DNA of 64,000 bases from Mycocentrospora acerina (Eukaryota; Ascomycota; Dothideomycetes; Pleosporales): positions 558,001 to 622,000 of the forward strand of contig JAKUHH010000025.1 of assembly GCA_022701365.1 (NCBI GenBank), read 5' to 3'. Made by a program: the position numbers and the translations under genes. The first letter of the stretch is position 1, and the number at the start of each line of letters is the position of its first letter. The notes below the pieces were generated by a model. The model had not been told where the DNA came from. It made no database searches and saw only the letters and a list, made by a program, of their open reading frames with translations. Shown one piece after another: positions 21,659 through 30,953 of the stretch.

Positions 21659-22720
21659 TCAGCTCAGAAAGGTGTTTCCTGCAATTGGACTGGCCCATTT
21701 TCCTTTCCTTGCGGCTTTCATCTCAGCGTACAAGGACGGATTGATGCCCTTTTTGTGACACTTTTTAAGTTCAGCCTCGGTCAGACCGCTAATGTCAAAG
21801 CTGCTAGCGCTCCACTCGCTACTGGAGTTAGATTGAGTTCGCGGGAATTGATGATCGCTCGAGACGATAGAGGGTTGGCCAAACGGTACGTTGATGGTCA
21901 AATTCGACGAGCTGGACGGGCATGAAATCCGGTCAAAGGAGATTTTTCTTTGTATGGTTATGGGCGGAGACACGGCAGGTTCATTTGTGTAGGTCTTGCT
22001 GAATTTGATTCGCCGTAACAACGCCTTGGGCGAGCGTTGTTGTTCACTTTCGTCAGAGTCTTTGGGAGTGAAACTGGGGGATGATGACCGTCCTGAGTCG
22101 AGGCTAGATGAGCTAATCGAGGAAGCATCCATGGGGACGGGCAATCGAAACACATCATCTTGGTAGTCTAGAGCAGAGAGATTTGACAATTGCGCTTCTG
22201 ATTCCAATGGATCTTGCTGGTCTTCGCTTGGGGTTACAGATGCAATTGATCTCACCGAGTCTATAGTTTCGAGAGAAGTTCGCTTGCGCAAAAATGGAGG
22301 ACGGCGCGGGTTTTTGTAAGATCGGAGTCCAGACGGATGACGTCGAGGCGCCTGCTCATATTCTGGAGTGACTGGCCTGGGTTCAGGCGCCGGTTCCTGA
22401 GCGGCTGCAAGCAGTTCCCGAAAGGGATGTGAAAATCTATGGCGATTGGGTGTTGTGGCCGCTGTGCCTGGTGTGACGGGGTGTGCTCGGAGTGGATTGA
22501 ATTGTGGAGAGGGAGCCGCACGCGGGTTGTATGTTTTTGCTTTTTCCGCTGCAACTGGGACTCCTCGCGGGATTGGTGGAGGGGCCGCACCATCATCATC
22601 ATGATCAATATCATTCGAACAGTCGCGCTCGTATTGAAGAAGATGGCGCGCATTCTGGCTCTCGAGTGCGGCCCTAGGGGAGCGGCGGATGGAGAGTTGT
22701 GCGAGATAGTTTGGGTCCAT
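21659..22720 (-). CDS. Unrecognised fungal protein, mostly disordered, with a conserved-looking C-terminus
   Basis: Single-exon frame of 353 residues from ATG 22720 (MDPNYLAQLSIRRSP). A GTG two codons upstream is not a credible start. Residues ~30-300 are rich in Pro, Ser, Arg and acidic clusters with no catalytic motif, signal peptide or membrane helix. The last ~45 residues are different: LTEAELKKCHKKGINPSLY followed by a basic segment and GNTFLS. Similar KGINPxLYAEMKxAR...GNTFx tails occur in other fungal proteins of unknown function, from memory. It is divergent from SOG2, with a 670-bp spacer. Function unknown. Confidence 0.7.
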   Translation of the reverse strand: MDPNYLAQLSIRRSPRAALESQNARHLLQYERDCSNDIDHDDDGAAPPPIPRGVPVAAEKAKTYNPRAAPSPQFNPLRAHPVTPGTAATTPNRHRFSHPFRELLAAAQEPAPEPRPVTPEYEQAPRRHPSGLRSYKNPRRPPFLRKRTSLETIDSVRSIASVTPSEDQQDPLESEAQLSNLSALDYQDDVFRLPVPMDASSISSSSLDSGRSSSPSFTPKDSDESEQQRSPKALLRRIKFSKTYTNEPAVSPPITIQRKISFDRISCPSSSSNLTINVPFGQPSIVSSDHQFPRTQSNSSSEWSASSFDISGLTEAELKKCHKKGINPSLYAEMKAARKGKWASPIAGNTFLS

Positions 22721-23392
22721 TTTCACGCTGGATCCGGCGCAGAAAATGGGTGGGAGCAGTGGGAGAGCATCTGTTGGGCTCTGCTCGGCATGACGAACTG
22801 ACGGGCAAGGCCTGCCACGGCGACGGGCTATTAGGCTAGCGCAATGGGCATATTGGTGTTCGGGTCAAGGTACCGGGCCCTTGTCGGTTTGGAGCATCAG
22901 AAAGACGTGGCTTGGCAGCGCGGCCATGACGGCGCCGACAGCGACGGCTGCCTTGTTTCACGGCGCCGACGACAGAGGGGCGGGTCGAAGGGGTGCATGG
23001 CCGGAGGTCTCGGGCTGAGGCTATCGGACCTTCCTGTCAGAAAGGCAAAGTGGTGGGGACGAGGACGGAGACGGCGTCCGCAGAGCAAAGATTGGGCCAC
23101 GGGCACGTCGTGGGAAGCTTGTTCTCGCGCCCAACGGCTTTGGATGCGTGCAGGCCACGTGAGCGCTGGAGCACGAGCGCAAGCTCCAGCACCAGTGCGC
23201 AAGGACAAGCAGCAAGGCCGTGAGCGTCGGGCCGTGTTTGGGATGCAGCCAAACAGGCCAAACAGGCCAAACAGTGACGTCGCGCGTGGCGATGAAACAG
23301 AGGTGCTGGTGTCGAGCAGCGGTCCCTGACGGGCTGGCGAGTGGCCGGCTGCAGCGCTGTCAGACTAGTGCAGGTCCCCGCCCGCAACGTAC
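22721..23392. promoter_or_regulatory. Divergent promoter region between the disordered-protein gene and SOG2
   Basis: 672 bp, GC-rich, with no supportable gene. It contains a triple AAACAGGCC repeat at 23251-23273 and must contain the start sites of both neighbours. Confidence 0.4.
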
Positions 23393-26300
23393 ATGGCAGC
23401 ATCAAATGTCGACGACGAGCTGCTGGGCCCCTTTGCCCGGCACCCTCTTGCCATGACCACCGACACGTCCACGGCCACGCCTCCAGCCACGGCTGCGGCT
23501 ACCGTCACGACCACGGCCACGGCCACGCCCTCGGACGACGACGTCGTGGCCCTCACCAAGGCCGCCTTTGAGCATTCCCGCCAGGATGTCACCCATCGCG
23601 GCGCCGGCGAGCCCCCTCGTGACCTGCAGCAGCAGCCGCCTGGCATCACCATCGACCTGGGCCACAAGAACATTGCCCGCCTGCCCGACGAGGTCATTGA
23701 CGTGATCCGCGCCGAGATTGAGAGGTGCGCTGCCATGTTCATATCCACACTCGTATTCATATCCATGTTCATATTCACATCCACGTCCACTTCCACCTCC
23801 ATATCCATATCCATATCCATATCCATATCTGTACTAATACCCATATCCACTCATATCCACATCCACTCATACCCATATCCACACCCACGTCCACATCCAC
23901 ATCTATACTCATACCCATATCCATCCATACATATATCCTCACCCACGCCTACACTCATACCTACACCCACACCTACACTCATACCCATATCCATACCCAT
24001 ATCCTCACCCACACCTACACCCACCCTGCCTGCCTGCTGACTACTCACTCATTCACTCACTCACTCACTCACTCACCTCCCCCCACAGGCTCGCCCTCTC
24101 CCACAACCTCCTCACCACCCTCCCGCTGCGCCTGGCCGAGTGCAGGCGCCTGCGCTACCTCAATGTGCGCTACAATGCCATGCGCGAGATCCCCGATGCT
24201 GTCGGTGCCTCCCCTTCCCTACCCCCCCATCCCCCATCCCCCATCCACACACGCCGTGCTGACACCCCCCTTCCCCAGATCCTCGAGTTGACGTCGCTGG
24301 AGATTCTTGACGTCAGCAGGAACAAGATCAAGTTCATCTCACCCAAGATTGCCAACTTGACCTCGCTCAAGGTCTTGGCCATTGCAAAAAACAAAATCGA
24401 GGAGCTGCCCGTGTGTCTGGGCGACATCATCAGCCTGCAGGTCCTCAAGCTCGACGGCAACCCCCTCGTCTTCCCGCCCCCCGAAGTCTGCACCATCAAA
24501 GACAACGCCCCCTCGCCCGCAAACGAGAACGAGCGCGACGCCGTCATCGCTACCCAGGTCAAGCGCTTCATGCGTCAGCAGGTCACCAAGGAGCGCCAGC
24601 GTGCCGACCTGTACCGCCTGCGAATCGAGTCATCTGGCGATGAGAGCTGGACGGAGAGCAATCCAGAGACGCCCCGTCCCTCGAAGCGAGCCAACGGTGG
24701 CCGCTTTCCCGTCAGGCCCAGCCTTGGAAATGGCGATGGCTTCCCAGAGAGCAAGACGCTTTCCCCCGTCCCCGGAGCAGGTCCTCCGCCCATTCCCTCG
24801 CGTTCCCACTTTCGCGTCTCATCCCAGGCAAGCAACGGCGCCGGCACCGGCAAGCGCCCTCCGGTCTCGCCCTTGGCCCTCACCAACGGATCCAATGAGC
24901 GGAACAGAAGCCAGAGTGAAGGTGCAGGGCCTTCCACCCATCGCCAGAAGCGCATGGGAATCTACACCAGCAAAGCCTCTGACCTCGGGCCCGTCGACGA
25001 GCTGCAGGGAACGAGCCACTTTCGCGGCTTCAGCCAGGGCATTGTCGTCCCTACAAACAGCCTATCAGGCCCTGCCAGTGCTATTGGCTATGGAGACACG
25101 GGCACTGTGCGATCGCTGGCGAACCGGCCCCTGTCTGATGTTCGCGAACATAGACGCGCATCCCGTGCGCCCGACATCGTAGTCGAATCTGCCAAGAACT
25201 TTCTATATGCCATTTCGCAGCTTCACGACTGCATCTCCCACATGGTTAGATCCATCAAGTTGACCGCGCAATCAAAAGATGCCCTCCGCCGAAAGGAAGA
25301 TTTCTACCGCCGCTTCTCGACCACATATTTGAACGTTCAGGCACTGAGCAAGGTCCTTCACAAGTTCGACAGCCTAGTTGAGGAAGACGAGGAAGAAGCG
25401 CATAAGCTTTCCCAGAGCGTCTACGTCTATGCACTGCGATGTCTCGATTCCTTCATGTCCATCAGCCTCTCCGTTGCCGAGAACCGCGTAGAGCTCACAC
25501 AGAATGCGAATCCTCACGTTATGCGGACGTTTCTTTTCCTGCAGCAAGGAAGCTTGATCGAGATGAGAAACGCTTGTTCAGTGCTGGGCGCACAGTTCAA
25601 ATCCTCAGTGCCCCCACGAAGACCCGCTGCTGCCGAAACAATGGGCACGGTGCGCGCGCGACCATATAGGGTTCGACGGCTGCAAACATCACCACCGCAG
25701 CGAAGTGGCCACCATCACATGCCTCCGCCAGTAATACTGCATAGTAATGACAGCAGCAGAACCAACACTTTGACTAGTATCAGCACTGCCACGCCACGTT
25801 CTGGAGAGTCCTTTTCAACATTTGCGCCATCCATGACTCGGTCTAACACGCTCATGAGCAGCTTTGATGAAACTGATGATGATGCTCAGTTTGATAGAGT
25901 TTACCAGAAGCTGCGGAACGCGAGCGACAGCTGCAGAACGTCAATCCCGCAAATCACCCAGTTTCTCAGGCAGCAATTTGATCTTCTCAGACGAGAGCTT
26001 GACTCTGAGCATCCAAGGATCAAAGCACTAGCGGGTCTCATTGACAAGAGTAACGAGGTTCAGCAGATGACGGACCCTCTGGCAAGCCGCCTGTCTCAGA
26101 TGCAGTTGAAAGACCGAGATATCCGATACCAGCCTGACTTTTGGCAGCAATGCATGGGCTTCATCAAGGTATGTTTTTTCTCTCTTCTTTGCTTGGCTTT
26201 GATTTGTTCGAAAATGGAATTGTGGCTAACATTCCCTGTGTCAGGCTTGGGGTGAACTAGTAACTGGGTGTACACAGCAAGGAAAAGACCACAAGCTTCT

Positions 26301-26778
26301 CAGCCCAGAAGTTAAACAACTCATGAAGCCCCTGCACAGAGCTGTCAAGGAAGCCAGTCTTGCCATTAGTGATTCGCCCTGGTCCAGTCTTACATCAAAT
26401 CACCCAGGCCCGATGGGTCCACCCGGTCTCTCATCTTTCACCTCGCGAACCCAGCCGCCCAAATTCCTGAACAAGCCCGGCATGTCAATTAATGGAGGCA
26501 GCCTCGCTTGGCCAGGCCCAATCAACACTTCGATCCCGGCAATTGCCTCGGCCTTTTCATCGCAACCTTACTCTGCCACCAGTTTTTCCTCTCAAAACTC
26601 GGGCGGATACATTACACCAGTTCCCGCAACCCCATTGAGCGCTGCCTTGGGCGCAGCGGCGCAGGCCACGGTCCCAAACACGCCCAAATTCTCCAACACG
26701 GGCAGCCAGCCTTCCAATACACTCAAAGTCTTTGACCGAGTAGACAAGTTCCTCAGCCAGACGAGCCGTCGTGTTTGA
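23393..26778 (+). CDS. SOG2: Leucine-rich-repeat protein SOG2, RAM/NDR-kinase network
   Basis: Scaffold of the RAM (MOR) network that activates the NDR kinase Cbk1/Cot1 for polarity and cell separation. Exons 23393-23724, 24089-24200, 24279-26168 and 26245-26778 give 955 residues. A low-complexity Thr/Ala N-terminus is followed by about five LRRs (near residues 85-215: DLGHKNIARLPDEV, LNVRYNAMREIPDA, LDVSRNKIKFISPK, LAIAKNKIEELPV, LKLDGNPLVFPPP). A Ser/Pro linker follows, then the RAM/Sog2 domain with the helical RAPDIVVESAKNFLYAISQLHDCI and LDSFMSISLSVAENR blocks. Intron 2 (24201-24278) is 78 nt, in frame, with an unusual GTCGGT donor; splicing it out restores exact LRR spacing (IPDAILELTSLEIL). 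Intron 1 is filled by a hexamer repeat. Confidence 0.9.
23740..24025 (+). repeat. Imperfect CATATC / CACACC hexamer repeat in SOG2 intron 1
   Basis: Long pyrimidine-rich run built from ATATCC, ACATCC and ACACCC hexamers, occupying most of the 364-bp first intron, then turning into CACTCACT repeats before the CCCCACAG acceptor. It creates spurious frames of Ile-Ser-Ile or His-Ile-His type on both strands. Confidence 0.85.
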
Positions 26779-28025
26779 ACCAACTGGTTGCTTGAATGCC
26801 ATTCTGAGCATGCTTGTTTGCCTGCCTTTTTTCTGTTTTTGCCTTGCATTCTCCTTTGCCCTTAGCGATGGCGCTTGGTTCGGGGAATCCCACTCTTTTT
26901 TTTTCCTTCTTCTCTCCTACTGAAAAATTGGCACTTGCGGAAAGGGCGTTTTTTTCTTTTTCGTTTACCCTGCACGTCCGGGTTGGTTTGGCGTTTTCGT
27001 GGGCATGGTACAGATTGGAGGGGGGGGGGGGGGGGGGGGGGAGAGAGGAAGGGAGTCATGACGGGTAGGTTTACATGGATGAATAAATAGATGGCTGGAT
27101 GGATGGATGGATGGATAGGGCTGATATCAATGTACAATACACGATATGCGGGAAGATACGATTCTGTCCGTGTGCAGTACATGTGCGGTGTACCTAGTGG
27201 TAGTAGTTTTTTTCTTCTCTCTTCTGTTCTTCTCCTTTCTTCCGGAACAATGAAGGCTGAGATGCTTACTTCTCCTGCGTTGGGTGAAGAATATATACAT
27301 CTACATACACATACATGGTTTTGCAGATAATGAGAGTAGCAGGCTGCTTTCTCTCTCTCTCTCTCTCTCTCTCTAACAAAAAAGAGCACCACACTACTCA
27401 CACGCAAGTATAAATATCCTCAAACACGTTCAATCACTACGTATCAAAAGCAGTAAGATAATAAAATAAAAAGAAGGAAAGAAAGACAATGAATGAACAT
27501 TGAATGTCAAATGTTGAATGTTGAAGTATAACAATGATGAATTTCATTAAAGCTTTCCCTTCCTTCCTCTTCAAAAGATATGTGTACATTGAAGCTCTCC
27601 TCTTCCTCCTCTCCCCCCCCTACACTCCCTCTCGATTTAATAAACAAGTTTAAAAAAAGAGAAGGAGAGAAAAAAAAAAGACCCAGAGATGACCATCTCA
27701 ACGACGAAAACGCCCCCCCTCCCCCCCTTTGGCCCATAAGAAAGAGAGAGCTACCCAAAGCGCCTTGCAAAGAACAGCAACTATAAATAGAAAGGTAACA
27801 TGAACGTGATGATGAATATGAGCATGGATTTATAAAAAAAAAAGTAAAAAAAAAGAAAAAAAAAGTCGGGGCGAAAAATACAATACAACAGGGCCGTGTG
27901 TGTGTGACGAGTGAGTAACCCATCTAGGAGAAGGAAGAAAAAAAAAGAACGCTGTGACTACCGAAATGCTGTCTGGAAGCAAGCAAGTGTCTGTCCATAT
28001 ATTAATCCGTCTCGTCTGTCACATC
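26779..28025. other. Convergent intergenic spacer with homopolymer and dinucleotide tracts
   Basis: Lies between the 3' ends of SOG2 and the TCP11-like gene. It contains a 22-G tract (27020-27041), GGAT units near 27094-27116, (CT)12 at 27351-27374 and several A-runs at 27830-27870. No gene could be supported. Confidence 0.55.
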
Positions 28026-30953
28026 TCACAAAGAGCCGCCCGACTCGAGGCTAGACGACCTGGTAAGTTCCTCGCCCTCACCCTCGACGCCCAGACCTTC
28101 CATCTCCTCGGCAACCTCCTCATACCACTTGCCATGCGCCTTGCGGTCCACCTCGCTAATCTTGCCCAGCTGCTCGCACATGTCGGCAACCTGGGAGACA
28201 AACTCGGGGAGACCCGTCGTGGCTAGGCCCTCGGTCGCGGTGCTTGCCGCTTTGACCCGCTCGCCCGAGCTGCTAGCTGACACACGGTTGAAAATGTGTG
28301 TCTTGAGGCGCTGGAATAGCACCTTGAGAACGGGGTCCGACAGCTTGCCTGATTCGGCTTGAGTGAGGAGGCGGGAAATTGTCGACGAGAGTTGGGAGCG
28401 CGTCGCGAGTGGCATGTTATGCGATGACTCAAGGAGGGACGAGATCTTGGAGGGAGTCGTGGGGTCCTTGAGGTACCCGTCTTTGAGAACTTCCCACATT
28501 CTGTTCGCCTCTGTCTTCCACTGCGAGCGTACATCGCGCTTGAGGAGACTCTTCGCTGTGAGCAGAATACCGCCAATCGTCGTGATGCGCAGTGCGTCTT
28601 CCCGAATTCGGGAAATGCGCGCGCGATCTAGCTCGAGCGTCTCTGGGAGCTCCGAATCCCTGAGCGGTGGAGTCGATATTGCCAAGTCAACAAGCCCACG
28701 GGCGTAGATCTTATGAGCAGTAGGCCGGTTGTTGGCGTTTGACTGATTCCAAGGATCCCGCCGGTCAGCTTCAGTGTGCATGTTCACAGCTGCGCTTCGC
28801 CACCACCGCCGCACGCGATCGAGCGTGATTTTGCCGTCCTCAAGCTCTTGGGAAAAGATCCGTTGTTCATAGCCAGCAGCCTCCTTGATCAGGGTTGGCG
28901 CTGCATTCATCAAGAGGAAGTTGGAGTAGTCCAAAGATAGAAGATCAATGACGTGTAGGAGCTTGAAGAGCTTCTCAATCATCTCTGGGAGCTCTCCTTC
29001 TTCCTGCAGCTCATCTGACAGCGCCTTGACTTGTACGTCTCGGAATGGGGCGCAAAGCTTGGGAAGGATACCAGCAATGAAGCCAAAGAACTTCCCGTAC
29101 GAGAAGAGCCCCTGGTTGCACTGTCTTGCGATAAGGTCTGGATCCAGCGTTTCAGAGATCAAAGTGTGCATTGAATTGCCGGCCTTCAACAAACGAAGCA
29201 GCTTTCCACGTATGTTCTCTGCCATGGCAACAGTCCAGTTTGTGCTATCGCCGTCTTGAAATCCTTGGCGCATGGCGTCGCAAAGCTCACGATTCAGAGC
29301 ATCTCTCAAGTCGGCAGTTGGCGATGCATCGATGCGGTACTCTTTATCAATGGAAAGTTCGTGCACAAGGACACGGTTGTCAGGTACGGAGGTAAAAACC
29401 TTTGAAAGCGACTGAGCTTGGTGACCTTGCGTGGCAGCACCCTGACGGCCTTCAGCTCCAGAAGCTGCGAGTTCAGACGCAGCCTCAGCTTGCATGGCTG
29501 CGCTCTCGGCTTCAATTGGAGAGCCTGAAGCAGAAGCAATAGCGACTCGCGGACGTACAGTTTCTCCGGCCAGCCTCTTCTTTGGTCTTGACCTCCGGCT
29601 CTCCCTAATGGCCTTGCGAATCAGGGTCAGAGCCTTATCAGGCCCGGCAAGCTTCTTGATTTTGCTAAGGAGAATGGCCTGGTTGTCTCTAATACCATTT
29701 CTGTACTCGTTTGCAACTTCATCGACTGTCTCGTCTTTGACGCTCTGCCATATTGTGTCGAGACTGACAAAAGACGCGACCATAGTCTCGACCAGAGCTG
29801 AAGAATCGCGGGCTTTCCAGTCGTTGAACGCAGTGACAAAGGCACTGTGAGCCAACAATACAGTCTCTGTTCGCGTGGGCGACGGAGTGTAGTAGTTGAA
29901 CGTGGTGAGCTTCCCCAAGGCGGATTCGAATGAGATGATCAGGTCCTTGGCCTTTGTAATGAGGTCCTGCTCCTGGTCGCCATCGCGACTGAAAACGTGC
30001 GCGGGGTGCCCCAAGATGAGGTATGCAGAAAGGAACGTTCTGATGGTTGTGTTGCGAGATGCGGGATCTTGATCTGGAAGTAAGACAAATAGCATCATAA
30101 TCTTCTCAGTCGTCTTGAGCAGTTTCTCGTCGGCGAGCAGAGTCGTAATGTCCTCGAAACTAGTGTCGCGAATCTCATCTATAGACAGACCGAGTTCAAA
30201 CCAGGCATCGACAACGTTCTTCCGGGCCCTGGCTCGCCATGCAGATTGGATTCGCTTCGCGGCGTCGTCGGAAGAGACAGCTGGGCGCTCAAGAGGGTTC
30301 TTGGGGCCAGCCGGGGGTGAGCTGGCCGTCCTTGGTCTGCGTGGGTTGCGCTTGTACTCGAGTCGCCTCTTCTCAGCGTCTGCCAGCTTCTCTTCCATTT
30401 CCAGGCGGTATCTGCGTTCCTCGGCGGCCTTGCGCTCTTTCATGTCCTCTGCGACCTTTTTGGCTCTCCGGACTTCCTCGGCGCATGATGCTGCCACCTG
30501 TGCAAGATGTCGTTCACGGGCCTGCTGGGCGGCCAGCGCCCGCTCTTCGCTGTTGGAGATACGTGGGGCTGCTTTGGCCAAGGCGGCGCGCAACCGCACC
30601 TGCTCAGCATGTGCGGCCCTGTCTGCCAGTCTTGCTTTGCGGCTCTCGAGGATGGATGTGCGGCGAAGGTGCTGGGCAATGTGGTGGCTCTGACAGCTGG
30701 TGTTGCGGAAAGAGCGAGTCGACGTGTGCGAGTGTGTCGAGGACAGCGAGTTACGGCGCGAGGATGCGGCTGACGTCTTGCGGCGGTTGTTTGCGTATCG
30801 GTAGAAGCGGGCGGCGATGCGCGGCGGCGGTGCAAACGACTGGCCGTTGCCGCCGTCGTCAGACAGGATCATGTCGGGTTCTTCGGGGATATCTTCATTC
30901 TCTCGCTGCAGCTGTGAGCTGACCAGCTCAAGCTCTGAGTCGGTAAGAGACAT
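28026..30953 (-). CDS. SOK1: TCP11/SOK1-like protein with IQ motif
   Basis: Fungal member of the T-complex protein 11 family; yeast Sok1 is a dosage suppressor of protein kinase A loss, so a cAMP/PKA link is the established expectation. Single exon, 975 residues from ATG 30953. The frame is open further upstream to 31028 but without an ATG. Order: acidic N-terminus, Ser/Arg-rich patch (50-90), charged coiled coil (about 100-205, rich in Ala/Glu/Arg), an IQ calmodulin-binding motif near 230-250 (AAKRIQSAWRARARK), then the long helical TCP11 domain to the C-terminus. This domain includes FGFIAGILPKLCAPFRD, ITTIGGILLTAKSLLKRDVR and the WYEEVAEEMEGLGVEG end. No membrane segment is present. The family is clear; the gene symbol is by homology. 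Confidence 0.85.
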   Translation of the reverse strand: MSLTDSELELVSSQLQRENEDIPEEPDMILSDDGGNGQSFAPPPRIAARFYRYANNRRKTSAASSRRNSLSSTHSHTSTRSFRNTSCQSHHIAQHLRRTSILESRKARLADRAAHAEQVRLRAALAKAAPRISNSEERALAAQQARERHLAQVAASCAEEVRRAKKVAEDMKERKAAEERRYRLEMEEKLADAEKRRLEYKRNPRRPRTASSPPAGPKNPLERPAVSSDDAAKRIQSAWRARARKNVVDAWFELGLSIDEIRDTSFEDITTLLADEKLLKTTEKIMMLFVLLPDQDPASRNTTIRTFLSAYLILGHPAHVFSRDGDQEQDLITKAKDLIISFESALGKLTTFNYYTPSPTRTETVLLAHSAFVTAFNDWKARDSSALVETMVASFVSLDTIWQSVKDETVDEVANEYRNGIRDNQAILLSKIKKLAGPDKALTLIRKAIRESRRSRPKKRLAGETVRPRVAIASASGSPIEAESAAMQAEAASELAASGAEGRQGAATQGHQAQSLSKVFTSVPDNRVLVHELSIDKEYRIDASPTADLRDALNRELCDAMRQGFQDGDSTNWTVAMAENIRGKLLRLLKAGNSMHTLISETLDPDLIARQCNQGLFSYGKFFGFIAGILPKLCAPFRDVQVKALSDELQEEGELPEMIEKLFKLLHVIDLLSLDYSNFLLMNAAPTLIKEAAGYEQRIFSQELEDGKITLDRVRRWWRSAAVNMHTEADRRDPWNQSNANNRPTAHKIYARGLVDLAISTPPLRDSELPETLELDRARISRIREDALRITTIGGILLTAKSLLKRDVRSQWKTEANRMWEVLKDGYLKDPTTPSKISSLLESSHNMPLATRSQLSSTISRLLTQAESGKLSDPVLKVLFQRLKTHIFNRVSASSSGERVKAASTATEGLATTGLPEFVSQVADMCEQLGKISEVDRKAHGKWYEEVAEEMEGLGVEGEGEELTRSSSLESGGSL

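Noticed and set aside
23725..24048. Ile-Ser-Ile and His-Ile-His frames near the SOG2 start
   Set aside because: Products of the hexamer repeat in SOG2 intron 1; splicing out this stretch gives a continuous LRR protein.
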